Positions 8,538-17,575 of a stretch of DNA of 64,000 bases are shown in pieces. The position numbers and the translations under genes were made by a program. This DNA comes from Methanolobus sp. Lineage in GTDB: Archaea; Halobacteriota; Methanosarcinia; Methanosarcinales; Methanosarcinaceae. The stretch spans positions 43,421 through 107,420 of the forward strand of contig NZ_JADQBY010000021.1 in the NCBI RefSeq assembly GCF_016278385.1, written 5' to 3'. The number at the start of each line of letters is the position of its first letter. The stretch's first letter is position 1. The notes under the pieces are model-generated. The model had not been told where the DNA came from. It saw only the letters and a program-made list of their open reading frames with translations, and ran no database searches.

Positions 8538-11500
8538 ATGAAATATATCATCCTTGCAATTATGTTAGTGTTGATGATGGTATTGTTAAGTCCCGTTTCT
8601 GCCGCTGCTTCTGATGAAAATTTCGACGGTGCACCTGCGGGGGATACAGGTACACAATCTTATACATTAAATGGCGTTACTTATACTACTAATGATGCTG
8701 GTGCACTGAATATTTATATTGTAAATGACGGGAACATAGCATTAGGTGGGGATCTTGCTTTAGGATATCGTTCCTCTGGAGTAAATCAAGCTACATTGGC
8801 AACTTTTAAAACTTCAGATGGGTCGGAATTTAAACTTAACAGTTTTGTGATATCTACAGGTTTAGGAGATACAACCGTTACAATAAAAGGATATAGGGAC
8901 AATGCAGAGATAGCTTCATCTTCTGTTAATACAGCGTCTTTTACAACCTTTAATGTGGCAGGCAATTCTGACTGGGAATATATAGACGAAGTTAGGATGA
9001 CAGGAGCAGACCTGGATGTTGACATTGATGATATTGATTTTTCTCCTGCAGTATTGCCTACTTACTACAATGTAACTTATAACGGTAACACCAATACAGC
9101 AGGTACAGTGCCGGTAGATGGTAACGTTTATTCTAACGGTGCTTCTGTGACGGTTTTAGGCAATACAGGGAGCTTAGTGAAAACCGGATATGCTTTTACA
9201 GCTTGGAATACAGCGGCTGGTGGCAGTGGCACCAGCTATAATGATGGTGCTACTTTTAGTATGGGTAGCAGTAATGTGATACTTTATGCGCAGTGGATTC
9301 CGATTCCGGTAGCCAATTTCAGCGCAAACGTAACTTCCGGTGCAGTCCCGCTTTCTGTAGGTTTCACGGATTCTTCGACCAATTCCCCAAGCACATGGTT
9401 CTGGGACTTTGGTGATGGGGCAAATTCAACAATTCAAAATCCAACTCATGAATATTCAAGTGCCGGAACCTACAATGTCAGTCTGAATGCAACAAATGCA
9501 GGTGGCAGCAACATCAGCACCCAGTTATCTTATATTACTACTGCTATTGCCCCGGTTGCTAATTTCACTGCAAACGTAACTTCCGGTGCATCCCCACTTT
9601 CCGTAGGTTTCACCGATTCCTCAACAAATTCCCCTACCGACTGGTTCTGGGATTTTGGAGATGGAACTAATTCATCAACACAGAATCCGACACATACATA
9701 TTCAAGTGCCGGAACCTACACCGTCAGTCTGAATGCAACGAACGTCGGTGGCAGCAATGTGAGCACGCAGTTGTCTTACATCACTGCATCTATAGTCACT
9801 CCGGTGGCCAGCTTCAGTGCCAATGTGACTTCAGGTACTTCTCCGCTTTCAGTCGTTTTCACAGATTCTTCCACAAATTCCCCTACCGACTGGTTCTGGG
9901 ATTTCGGTGACGGATCAAATTCAATTTTACAGAATCCGACTCATGAATACACAAGTGTAGGCACTTACAATGTCAGTCTGAATGCAAGCAACAGCGTCGG
10001 AAGCAATGTTAGCACTCAATTGTCCTACATTACAGTTGCTGATGTACCGGTTGCCAACTTCACATCCAATGTAAGTTCCGGTTCATTTTCACTTCCTGTA
10101 GCCTTTACCGACCTGTCCACGAACAATCCTGTCGGCTGGGCATGGTACTTCGGTGATGAGGACCTTTCCGGTGCCTGGACTGAGCTAAACTCAAGTTCAG
10201 GGTGGAGTGAAAGATCTTCGCATAGCAGTGTTGTTCTTCCAGACGGCAGCATTGTAGTGATGGGTGGTACAAGCGACGGTAGCAATGCTCTGAACGATAC
10301 CTGGAGATCAACAGATAATGGTAGTACCTGGACTCTCATGAATGCCAGTTCTGGCTGGGAAGCAAGAAAAGCTCACAGCACTGTTGTGCTTTCCGACGGC
10401 AGCATTGTGTTGACGGGAGGATATGACGGTAGCAATCGTTTTAGAGACACCTGGAAGTCAACGGATAAGGGTGCTACCTGGACCGAGCTAAACTCTGATT
10501 CAGGATTGGGTGGAAGATATTGGCATAGTAGCGTTGTACTTCCCGATGACAGCATTGTAATAATGGGGGGTATGGGCCTTATCAAGGTAAACGACACCTG
10601 GAGGTCTACAGACGGCGGTACCACTTGGACTGAGATAAACTCAAGCTCTGGCTGGTCAGCAAGAAATACCCACCAAAGTGCCGTTCTTTATGATGGCAGC
10701 ATTGTGCTGACAGGGGGCTCCCTTGGCAGCGGTAATCATCTGAACGACACCTGGAGGTCAACAGATAATGGTAGTACCTGGACCGAGCTAAACTCAAGTT
10801 CCGGCTGGTCCCAGAGGAGAAGCCACAGTATGCTTGTTCTTCCAGACAGCAGTATTGTGCTTATGGGTGGTACAGACGATACCACTAATCTGAACGATAT
10901 CTGGAGATCAACAGATAATGGGTCAACATGGACTCTTATAAATGCAAGTGCAGACTGGCCTGAAAGATCCTATCACAGCAATGTCGTGTTACCAGATGGT
11001 AGTATGGTACTCATGGGTGGCTACTATGATGCAAGTACTCGCTACAATGACACCTGGCGCTTATCTACAGCCGGTTCCACCGAACAAAATGCAATACACA
11101 CATACACTGATGCAGGTACCTATCAGGTAACATTGCAGGCATATAATCCTGGTGGATATGACAATGTGATAAGAGCTGCCTATGTCACCACTGCCGTTGC
11201 TCCAGTTGCAAACTTCAGTTCCAATGTAACATCAGGTAATGTTCCGTTTTTCGTGAACTTTACCGATAGCTCAACAAATTCCCCTACCTCTTGGTTCTGG
11301 GACTTCGGAGACGGAACGAATTCAACTTCGCAGAATCCGATACATGAATACTCAAGTGCAGGCACCTATAACGTCAGTCTGAATGCAAGCAACGTTGGCG
11401 GAAGCAATGTGAGCACACAGTTGTCTTACATTACTGTTTCTGGTATGCCGGTTGCCAACTTCACATCCAACGTGACCTCCGGTGCAATTCCGCTCTCTGT

Positions 11501-12644
11501 GAACTTTACCGATAGCTCAACAAATTCCCCAACCTCATGGTTCTGGGACTTTGGTGACGGAACGAATTCAACAGATCAGAGTCCTACATATACATACTCA
11601 AGTGCAGGCACCTACAACGTCAGCCTGAATGCAAGTAATGCTGGTGGAAGCAATGTGAGCACACAATTGTCTTACATTACAGTTACAGATGTGCCGGTTG
11701 CAAACTTCACTGCAAGCACTGAATCAGGATATTCTCCGCTTAGTGTGGTGTTCACCGATAATTCCAGCAATAGCCCAACATCGTGGTTCTGGGACTTTGG
11801 TGACGGAGAGAATTCCACTTCCCAGAGCCCTACTCATAGTTTCAGTGCCATAGGAACCTACAACGTAAACCTTAATGCAAGCAACCTTGCAGGAAGCAAT
11901 GTCAGCAGTAATATGACCATCACTGTGACAACAGCACCAAGTTCAGGCAGTTCCGGTTCATCTGGCTCTTCAAGCAGTGGAGGCGGTGGCGGAGGTAGCA
12001 CCGGTGAAGCATATGAGAACATTGTTACAAAAGCAGTGGAAACAGCTTTTGTTAACAAGAATTCACATGTCATTTATGAATTCGATGTGCAGGACAGTCC
12101 TGTAGTTTCAGTTCAGTTTGACTCCCTGAAGAACTCAGGCAGGGTACAGGCTACTGTTGAGGTTCTCAAAGGCAGATCATCCTTTGCAACAAAGGATTGT
12201 CCAGGTGAGATATACAAGCAGGTGAACATCTGGGTTGGGAAATCCGGATTTGCAAGTTCTGATAACGTTGAGAACACCCAGATACATTTCAAGGTAGAAA
12301 AATCGTGGGTTACTGAGAACAACATCGATCCTGCAACCATCCGGATGATGCACTATTATGATGAGGACTGGCATGCTCTGCCCACTAGCAAGACAGGTGA
12401 GGATGAGGAGTATCTTTCCTTTGTCGTCGAAACAAGCGGATTCTCTCCCTTCAGTATCGTCGGAGATACGATTGCAGTTGTGGAAGAGGAGATAGCAGAA
12501 ACTCCTGAACAGGTTCCTGTAGTTGAAGAAAAACCGGAGCCAGAGCCTGCTGAAAAGGGATACGGTACAATGGTCTTAATAGCCATTCTGATTCTGGTAG
12601 TAGTGTCTGTTGCAGTATATTTCTATAAAAAGAAGGATGAGTGA
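8538..12644 (+). CDS. Large PKD-repeat surface protein with nested Kelch-like repeats and PGF-pre-PGF domain
   Basis: 1368 residues from the ATG at 8538, which follows AGGGGG at good spacing; a signal peptide (hydrophobic 3-18, cut near SAAA) starts there, so I reject the ATG at 8511. After an unassigned N-domain comes an InlB/Flg_new B-repeat (about 173-252, GYAFTAWNTAAGGSG...LYAQW). Seven PKD domains follow (WFWDFGDG and SAGTYNVSLNA signatures). The fourth is split: after WAWYFGDE come six 50-residue repeats (HSSVVLPDGSIVVMGG...NDTWRSTDNGSTW, about 537-846), then the PKD resumes with HTYTDAGTYQVTL. A Ser/Gly linker (about 1134-1155), a PGF-pre-PGF domain (about 1158-1310), an acidic Pro-Glu stalk and one C-terminal membrane helix complete it. 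It is likely an adhesin or sheath/S-layer-associated protein. The propeller assignment is by repeat pattern. Confidence 0.88.
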   Translation: MKYIILAIMLVLMMVLLSPVSAAASDENFDGAPAGDTGTQSYTLNGVTYTTNDAGALNIYIVNDGNIALGGDLALGYRSSGVNQATLATFKTSDGSEFKLNSFVISTGLGDTTVTIKGYRDNAEIASSSVNTASFTTFNVAGNSDWEYIDEVRMTGADLDVDIDDIDFSPAVLPTYYNVTYNGNTNTAGTVPVDGNVYSNGASVTVLGNTGSLVKTGYAFTAWNTAAGGSGTSYNDGATFSMGSSNVILYAQWIPIPVANFSANVTSGAVPLSVGFTDSSTNSPSTWFWDFGDGANSTIQNPTHEYSSAGTYNVSLNATNAGGSNISTQLSYITTAIAPVANFTANVTSGASPLSVGFTDSSTNSPTDWFWDFGDGTNSSTQNPTHTYSSAGTYTVSLNATNVGGSNVSTQLSYITASIVTPVASFSANVTSGTSPLSVVFTDSSTNSPTDWFWDFGDGSNSILQNPTHEYTSVGTYNVSLNASNSVGSNVSTQLSYITVADVPVANFTSNVSSGSFSLPVAFTDLSTNNPVGWAWYFGDEDLSGAWTELNSSSGWSERSSHSSVVLPDGSIVVMGGTSDGSNALNDTWRSTDNGSTWTLMNASSGWEARKAHSTVVLSDGSIVLTGGYDGSNRFRDTWKSTDKGATWTELNSDSGLGGRYWHSSVVLPDDSIVIMGGMGLIKVNDTWRSTDGGTTWTEINSSSGWSARNTHQSAVLYDGSIVLTGGSLGSGNHLNDTWRSTDNGSTWTELNSSSGWSQRRSHSMLVLPDSSIVLMGGTDDTTNLNDIWRSTDNGSTWTLINASADWPERSYHSNVVLPDGSMVLMGGYYDASTRYNDTWRLSTAGSTEQNAIHTYTDAGTYQVTLQAYNPGGYDNVIRAAYVTTAVAPVANFSSNVTSGNVPFFVNFTDSSTNSPTSWFWDFGDGTNSTSQNPIHEYSSAGTYNVSLNASNVGGSNVSTQLSYITVSGMPVANFTSNVTSGAIPLSVNFTDSSTNSPTSWFWDFGDGTNSTDQSPTYTYSSAGTYNVSLNASNAGGSNVSTQLSYITVTDVPVANFTASTESGYSPLSVVFTDNSSNSPTSWFWDFGDGENSTSQSPTHSFSAIGTYNVNLNASNLAGSNVSSNMTITVTTAPSSGSSGSSGSSSSGGGGGGSTGEAYENIVTKAVETAFVNKNSHVIYEFDVQDSPVVSVQFDSLKNSGRVQATVEVLKGRSSFATKDCPGEIYKQVNIWVGKSGFASSDNVENTQIHFKVEKSWVTENNIDPATIRMMHYYDEDWHALPTSKTGEDEEYLSFVVETSGFSPFSIVGDTIAVVEEEIAETPEQVPVVEEKPEPEPAEKGYGTMVLIAILILVVVSVAVYFYKKKDE

Positions 12645-12678
12645 TGACAGGGCATTTGTCCTGTCATCTTTTTGTTTT
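12644..12678 (+). terminator. Hairpin terminator of the surface-protein gene
   Basis: ATGACAGG (12644-12651) pairs with CCTGTCAT (12660-12667) around an eight-base loop and is followed by CTTTTTGTTTT. The arm overlaps the stop codon of the gene. Confidence 0.75.
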
Positions 12679-12705
12679 AGTGTTTATGTCTCTGCGTCAG
12701 CATCT

Positions 12706-12834
12706 ATGCTTGAAGAAACAGCAGAGCTAATCGAGGAAGAAGGATCAACTGGCATTCCGAGCTTCACTGCTCTTGCAGGAATTGTTTTTGCTTCACTTGC
12801 TTTCATTGTGAGCAGAAAAGAAAAATCTGAATAA
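12706..12834 (+). pseudogene. Orphan C-terminal sorting/anchor tail of a surface protein
   Basis: The frame to the stop at 12832-12834 encodes an acidic stretch (MLEETAELIEEEG) and then STGIPSFTALAGIVFASLAF with VSRKEKSE, i.e. Pro/Phe turn, hydrophobic helix and basic end. This is the architecture of PGF-CTERM-like archaeosortase tails, with the canonical P-G-F seen here as P-S-F. The open frame continues upstream through the terminator at 12644-12678 into the surface-protein gene, so it is not a normal gene. It has its own terminator at 12836. I read it as the surviving 3' end of a second or older surface-protein gene; a tiny membrane peptide is the alternative. Confidence 0.45.
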
Positions 12835-12835
12835 G

Positions 12836-12868
12836 AAAGGGCAATCTCGCCCTTTTAATTCTTTTTTT
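12836..12868 (+). terminator. Hairpin plus T7 terminator after the orphan tail
   Basis: AAAGGGC (12836-12842) pairs with GCCCTTT (12849-12855) around six bases, followed by TAATTC and seven T. Confidence 0.75.
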
Positions 12869-12884
12869 AAGAACATATCAAGTG

Positions 12885-13241
12885 TCAGATATGATCTCCA
12901 ACACAGAACCGATAAACAACTCTGATCTCATCCAGTTCTTTTGTATCGAATTGAAGCTCATTATCATTTGCCGAATATTTCAGATTGTCAAAATCTTTGA
13001 AGACGACTTCACAGTTTATATTTTCAGGAAGTTGTGCCTTGAAGCCGTCGCATTTATCTGTAATCTCAGTGACAAGTCTTTTCGTATCCTCTGAATCGAA
13101 AACCGAGCCTTTGCCAGGAGAATACACAACTTCCGTGGTCAGTTTTTCCCTGTCTATGAGATTCATCCAGAAACCGTTGATATGTGTGCCATCAAGCATG
13201 TAGTCCTGTATCTCGAAACTTTTGTTTATTACATTCTTCAA
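12885..13241 (-). CDS. Hypothetical protein, 118 aa
   Basis: I do not recognise the family. The protein is soluble, has no membrane segment or Cys motif, and looks like a compact alpha/beta domain (DYMLDGTHINGFWMNLIDRE near the start, ELQFDTKELDEIRVVYRF near the end). The TTG start at 13241 is supported by AAGGTG six bases upstream; an ATG at 13199 would remove 14 residues. It converges with the surface-protein region and lies downstream of the broken symporter on the same strand, separated by a terminator. Confidence 0.6.
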   Translation of the reverse strand: MKNVINKSFEIQDYMLDGTHINGFWMNLIDREKLTTEVVYSPGKGSVFDSEDTKRLVTEITDKCDGFKAQLPENINCEVVFKDFDNLKYSANDNELQFDTKELDEIRVVYRFCVGDHI

Positions 13242-13320
13242 ATCGGAACACCTTATAATTTTAAAGATTTAAAGACTTAAAACTGTTTTTGTAATCTTAT
13301 AAGTGATTCCATCAATAGCT

Positions 13321-13350
13321 AAAAAAAGAGATGGTGGAGTAGTACTCCAC
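13321..13350 (-). terminator. Palindromic terminator downstream of the symporter pseudogene
   Basis: GTGGAGTA (13334-13341) and TACTCCAC (13343-13350) form a perfect hairpin with one central base. Read on the minus strand it is followed by CATCTC and seven T (13321-13327), in the right place to end the symporter transcript. Confidence 0.75.
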
Positions 13351-13361
13351 ACAGTTTATTT

Positions 13362-14726
13362 TTAATTATCATCCATGGTTGGTACTGTTTTTGGACTTGA
13401 CAGGCTTCCTTCCAGATACGCCACGGTACCACAGATCAAACCGATGAATACAGGTGGATGAGGGGATTTCCAAAGAGTTGCCATAGCACCACGGAGCCGA
13501 AACTTGCCACAAGGCTGGCGACAAATCCGGTTGCAGTTCCACGGTCCCAGTAAAGTCCAAAAATAAGCGGTATGAATACACAGCATGCGATCACACCCAT
13601 ACTTACGGAAACCAGAGGTACTATCAGTTGTGGCACATCTATAGCAAAGAATGCCGATACTATAATGATGATCACTCCTACTATCCTTGTCATAACAAGC
13701 ACTTTATCATCGGAAGTGGCTGGACGTAGGTACTTCAGGATGTCTGAAGTAAGAGCGGTGGTTGTGACCAGTACAATGGCACTCATTGTTGACATGGCAG
13801 CAATGATGTTGCTAAAAATGGTATAAGTCCATCCGGATTTGCCATGAACGGGGCTAGCTGCTCTGAGCTGAAAACTCCATGAGCCAAAACTCCCAGAGAG
13901 AATATACATAGAGCGTAAATGGTGATGGATATTGGTCCATAGAGACCTGCAAAGCGCACTACTCTCCTGTCTTTGGCAGAGAACAACATTATGAGCAGGT
14001 CAGGCAGTGCAAGAAGTCCAAAACTTATGGAGAATGCTATTCCGAAGCTTTTTTGCCATGGAACTGTTGCTCCTTCCATGCTCAATATGTCAGCGGGAAT
14101 CCTATACCAGATGGCCATTCCACCACCACTTGAAATAAGTCCTGTGTAGAGCATCACTGCACCAACAAGCATGATGAGTCCCTGCAGGAAACTTATCCAG
14201 ATGATCGCAGGTAGTCCTCCTATTACATAGTAGAGAGCTACGATGGCAACGGCTATGAGGAGGCCCTGAACGTATGTCACTCCCAGCAGGTCCTGGAAAA
14301 GGTTAGCACAGCCTTTGAAGATGGCAACTAGATATACTGTATACATCAGCAGCATAATTACTGCAAGCAGGATCTTACCTTCCTGTGAGTCGTATCTGCG
14401 TTCCAGTAGTTGTGGGACGGTCTTGGCATCGTATTTCTGTGAGAACAGCCATATCTTAGGTGCAATGATAAATGCAATACAGGCAAATGCTACGTGAAAG
14501 AAAACTCCCCAGATGACCATGGAAGGCCGGCAATAAGTCCATAGCCTCCGCCCCCAAGAAAAGACGCAGCGCTGAAATATGCAGCCATATATGCAATTCC
14601 TATTACTGCAGGATGCATCACATTGCGGCCTGATACAGCAAATCCTGAAAAGGTTCCCTGCTTGAGTTTTAGGGAAAGTAAAAGGATACCTATCACGTAT
14701 AATACCAGAAGGATCTGATTAAGCAT
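13362..14726 (-). pseudogene. Sodium:solute symporter (SSS family), disrupted by three frameshifts
   Basis: Three overlapping frames together make one SSS-family transporter of about 450 residues: 14726-14490 (GRNVMHPAVIGIAYMAAYFS), 14520-13783 (APKIWLFSQKYDAKTVPQLL, then ERRYDS) and 13909-13436 (IIAAMSTMSAIVLVTTTALT), with the last piece HPPVFIGLICGTVAYLEG in yet another frame ending at 13362. Breaks lie near 14517, 13815 and 13460. Between them the sequence reads smoothly with family signatures, including the RYxS block after the early helices and the AxMSTMSA helix. Such carriers bring in proline, pantothenate, acetate or similar solutes with Na+. It is either a young pseudogene or a cluster of base-calling errors. 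A small accessory ORF precedes and overlaps its start. Confidence 0.8.
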
Positions 14727-14808
14727 TTTCGCGCCTCAATATGAAATAGAATGTGGTGGCTAGCATGATCACGATCGAGATAATCAGATAGATATAAGGT
14801 AAGGGCAT
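14719..14808 (-). CDS. Symporter small accessory membrane peptide, 29 aa
   Basis: The ORF begins MPLPYIYLIISIVIMLATTF and ends ILRRENA, one transmembrane helix with a positively charged C-terminus. Its ATG follows a GGGAG ribosome site about 10 bases upstream, and its TAA (14719-14721) overlaps the symporter ATG (14724-14726) by eight bases, an arrangement typical of translational coupling. One-helix accessory peptides directly ahead of sodium:solute symporters are known in bacteria and archaea. Unlike its partner it is intact. Confidence 0.65.
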   Translation of the reverse strand: MPLPYIYLIISIVIMLATTFYFILRRENA

Positions 14809-15685
14809 TATGATCTTCTCCCTTTTTCCATGGTTTCGTTTTTATCAATGATTGTTTTTAGACTGCTATAGGTCAATATCAATTGTGACTTTCTTCTCAA
14901 AAGGATATATTTATACTATAATGCTCGATAATATACAATACTATTTGAAAAGCTTTTTGTTTGATTTCATTTTCAAGGTCTTGTATCATTTATTGGTCAA
15001 AAGAGCTTTTTAAACCAGTATTTGATTACTTTTTGGCTCTGTAGAAATCCTTATTTGAACAATAAATATAACCTTGACATACTTGCCAAGGTTATACGCT
15101 AATAGCTTGAATCTAATTTATTTTTATTGATTCCAGTATTTTTCCACAGAATCATCTATAGTAGACGACTTCATCCCCTCTCCCCCGTACCCCCTCACCC
15201 CTTTTTTTTTACATGAGTCCCTATAGTAGACGACTTCTTCCCTTTCTTCCACTTCATGTAATGCAAATTACACTTAGAGAACCGCCCACCTTCCGATCGT
15301 ATCCCCTGAATCCTGTTTATTAATCATGTGCATATTCCGTGTTCGGACGAATATACAGGTGCTTGCTAAAGTTACTGGTTTTTAAAAAAATCGTTGTTTT
15401 GTAGAAAACTGAATAAAATCAATTATCAATCAGGAAAAGTTGACAAATGTCTTTAATATCGGACAGTGCATTTTGAAAAATCATTAGTTTTCATTCTCGT
15501 CTGAATATTAAGGATTTTTACAGAGCTGATTTTTGTATGACTGAAAAACCAGTGACAAAACATTTATATTTCATCAAATAAGTGCATAGGTCTGCATCAA
15601 TGTATGAATATATGCAATGTTTCATATTCCGGATGTGAATCTGCTGTATAATTTCATTTTTTGTTATAATATCCATTCAAGAGGA
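14809..15685. other. 877-bp gene-poor, AT-rich gap upstream of iorA
   Basis: No open frame here looks coding. It contains a perfect inverted repeat ATAACCTTG (15068-15076)/CAAGGTTAT (15087-15095), the 17-bp direct repeat listed separately, and a nearly pure pyrimidine run (15171-15210). TTTATATTTC near 15563 is a candidate TATA element for the ior operon. It may include decayed sequence, but I see no recognisable protein relic. Confidence 0.5.
15156..15237. repeat. Two exact 17-bp direct repeats, each followed by a C/T tract
   Basis: CTATAGTAGACGACTTC occurs at 15156-15172 and 15221-15237, 65 bases apart, and each copy runs into a pyrimidine-rich stretch. A degenerate third copy lies near 8130, also followed by pyrimidines. 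The spacing and number do not fit a CRISPR array. It could be a dispersed intergenic element or a regulatory/attachment site. Confidence 0.6.
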
Positions 15686-17575
15686 ATGACATTGACCAGT
15701 AAACGTATATTAATGGGCAACGAAGCCATCGCTTTCGGGGCCATAAAAGCCGGTGTTCAGATAGCAAGTGGTTATCCCGGTACACCTTCCAGTGAGGTCA
15801 TGGAAACCATCATTTCGCATGCAAAAGAATATGGTATTTATGCAGAGTGGGCAACCAATGAAAAAGTTGCACTCGAAACTGCGGTCGGTGCTGCATATTC
15901 AGGTGCAAACGCCATTGTAACCATGAAGCAGGTTGGTCTTAACGTGGCGTCCGATCCTCTTATGAGTCTTTCATATCTGGGAGTTAAAGGTTCGCTTGTC
16001 ATTCTAGTTTCTGATGATCCGGGTCCCCATTCATCCCAGACCGAACAGGATACAAGGGCATTCGGTCACTTTTCCAATATTCCTGTATTTGATCCTTCAA
16101 CACCGCAGGAAGCCTATGATATGACAAAACTGGCTTTTGAGTTGTCACATGCGATGGAAACTCCTGTGATACTGAGGACAACCACCAGGGTTTCCCATGG
16201 GTGTGCAGATGTGCTTATTGAGGAAATTAATCCCGTTTCAAGGGACATAGAGGGATTTACAAAAGATACAAGGTGGACAATATTTCCCAAACTTATAACT
16301 CAGAGACACCCTCTGCTGGAAGAACTTCAGATCAGGATGTCAGATAATTTTTCAGAATATTTCAATCATAATTCTTTTAATTCAGTATCAAAAGGAAGCA
16401 GCAATATAGGAATCGCAGCTTCCGGCGTTTCCAGTCTTTATGCCAGAGAAGCGATAAAGGATTGCCAGGGAATATTTTCCCTTTTCAAGGCCGGTACTGC
16501 TTATCCTTTCCCTGAAAAAGCAGCATATGAGTTCATGAAAGATATCACTGATCTAATAGTTGTTGAGGAACTGGACCCGTATATGGAAGAACAGTTCCTG
16601 CAAATAGCAGGCAAGTATCATCTGGATATCAATATTCATGGAAAGAAAAGCGGTTCTTTCCCTGTCAGTGGCGAATATGATGTTGATGTTGCTATAGAAG
16701 GGATCAATCATGCACTTGATAAAATAGGCAGTGAATCCTGCTGTCTGTCTCATTCTGGTGCAGCCGTAAAAGCAGAAGATATTCCACCTCTTCCCATTAG
16801 AGCTCCTACTTTATGTGCCGGTTGTATGCACAGGACAGTGTTCTATGCGTTCAAGAAAGCTGCCGCTAAACTGAGATCGCAAACAGGCATTGATTCCGTA
16901 TTTTCAGGTGACATAGGATGTTACACTCTTGGAAACGCACGTCCTCTTAATATGGTAAACACATGTCTTTGTATGGGTGCCGGTATAAGTATTGCTGCAG
17001 GTCTTTCTCACACTCAGGAATTCAGCAGTGGTCAGGAAGCAAAACAGGTGGCTTTCATAGGTGATTCCACATTCTTCCACTCTGGAATTGCTGCTGTTGT
17101 TAGTGCTGTTTATAACAGTGCAGACATAACAATTGCAGTCCTCGATAATCATACAACTGCAATGACAGGACATCAGCCTCATCCCGGTATAGGTGTAACT
17201 GCCATGGGCTCCCCTGCACAAATAATCGATATTGCGGAAGTCCTTAAAAGTTGCGGAGTCAGGATGGTAAAGACCATTGAAGCTGACGATCTTGATAAAT
17301 GCATAGACATAGCTGGGGAGGCAATGCAATTCGAAGGTCCTTCTGCTGTGGTATTCAAAGGCAGATGTGTTGCCATATGCAAAGGAACAGGGCAGTATAT
17401 TGTGGACGAAGACAAATGTATCGGTTGTAATTTGTGCATTAATCAGTTTGGCTGTCCTGCCATATTCTCAATGTCTTCAGGACTTCCTGTTATTCAGGAT
17501 ACCTGTAGTGGTTGTGGTCTGTGTGCACAGATATGTCCGTCTGATGCTATTGTCCCGAAAGAGGTCTCACAATGA
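15686..17575 (+). CDS. iorA: Indolepyruvate:ferredoxin oxidoreductase, alpha subunit
   Basis: 629 residues. IorAB oxidatively decarboxylates aryl pyruvates to aryl-acetyl-CoA with ferredoxin, or the reverse in methanogens. The N-terminal pyruvate-synthase-like domain opens MGNEAIAFGAIKAGVQIASG with YPGTPSSE. The TPP-binding half has TLCAGCMHR, GDIGCYTLG and CLCMGAGISIAAG. Two C-terminal 4Fe-4S motifs are CIGCNLCINQFGCP and CSGCGLCAQICP, as in the family (first one with an extra-long spacing). I take the ATG at 15686; a TTG at 15692 has better spacing from AGAGGA, and the 15617 ATG gives an unlikely hydrophobic extension. iorB overlaps its stop by four bases. Confidence 0.93.
   Translation: MTLTSKRILMGNEAIAFGAIKAGVQIASGYPGTPSSEVMETIISHAKEYGIYAEWATNEKVALETAVGAAYSGANAIVTMKQVGLNVASDPLMSLSYLGVKGSLVILVSDDPGPHSSQTEQDTRAFGHFSNIPVFDPSTPQEAYDMTKLAFELSHAMETPVILRTTTRVSHGCADVLIEEINPVSRDIEGFTKDTRWTIFPKLITQRHPLLEELQIRMSDNFSEYFNHNSFNSVSKGSSNIGIAASGVSSLYAREAIKDCQGIFSLFKAGTAYPFPEKAAYEFMKDITDLIVVEELDPYMEEQFLQIAGKYHLDINIHGKKSGSFPVSGEYDVDVAIEGINHALDKIGSESCCLSHSGAAVKAEDIPPLPIRAPTLCAGCMHRTVFYAFKKAAAKLRSQTGIDSVFSGDIGCYTLGNARPLNMVNTCLCMGAGISIAAGLSHTQEFSSGQEAKQVAFIGDSTFFHSGIAAVVSAVYNSADITIAVLDNHTTAMTGHQPHPGIGVTAMGSPAQIIDIAEVLKSCGVRMVKTIEADDLDKCIDIAGEAMQFEGPSAVVFKGRCVAICKGTGQYIVDEDKCIGCNLCINQFGCPAIFSMSSGLPVIQDTCSGCGLCAQICPSDAIVPKEVSQ

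Noticed and set aside
10025..11365. Long antisense frames in the PKD gene
   Set aside because: They mirror repeated sense codons and recur in each repeat, as expected from the repeat structure and not from coding.
15156..15237. CRISPR array
   Set aside because: There are only two exact copies of 17 bp, spaced 65 bases apart, with pyrimidine-rich sequence rather than a unique spacer between; no cas genes adjoin.
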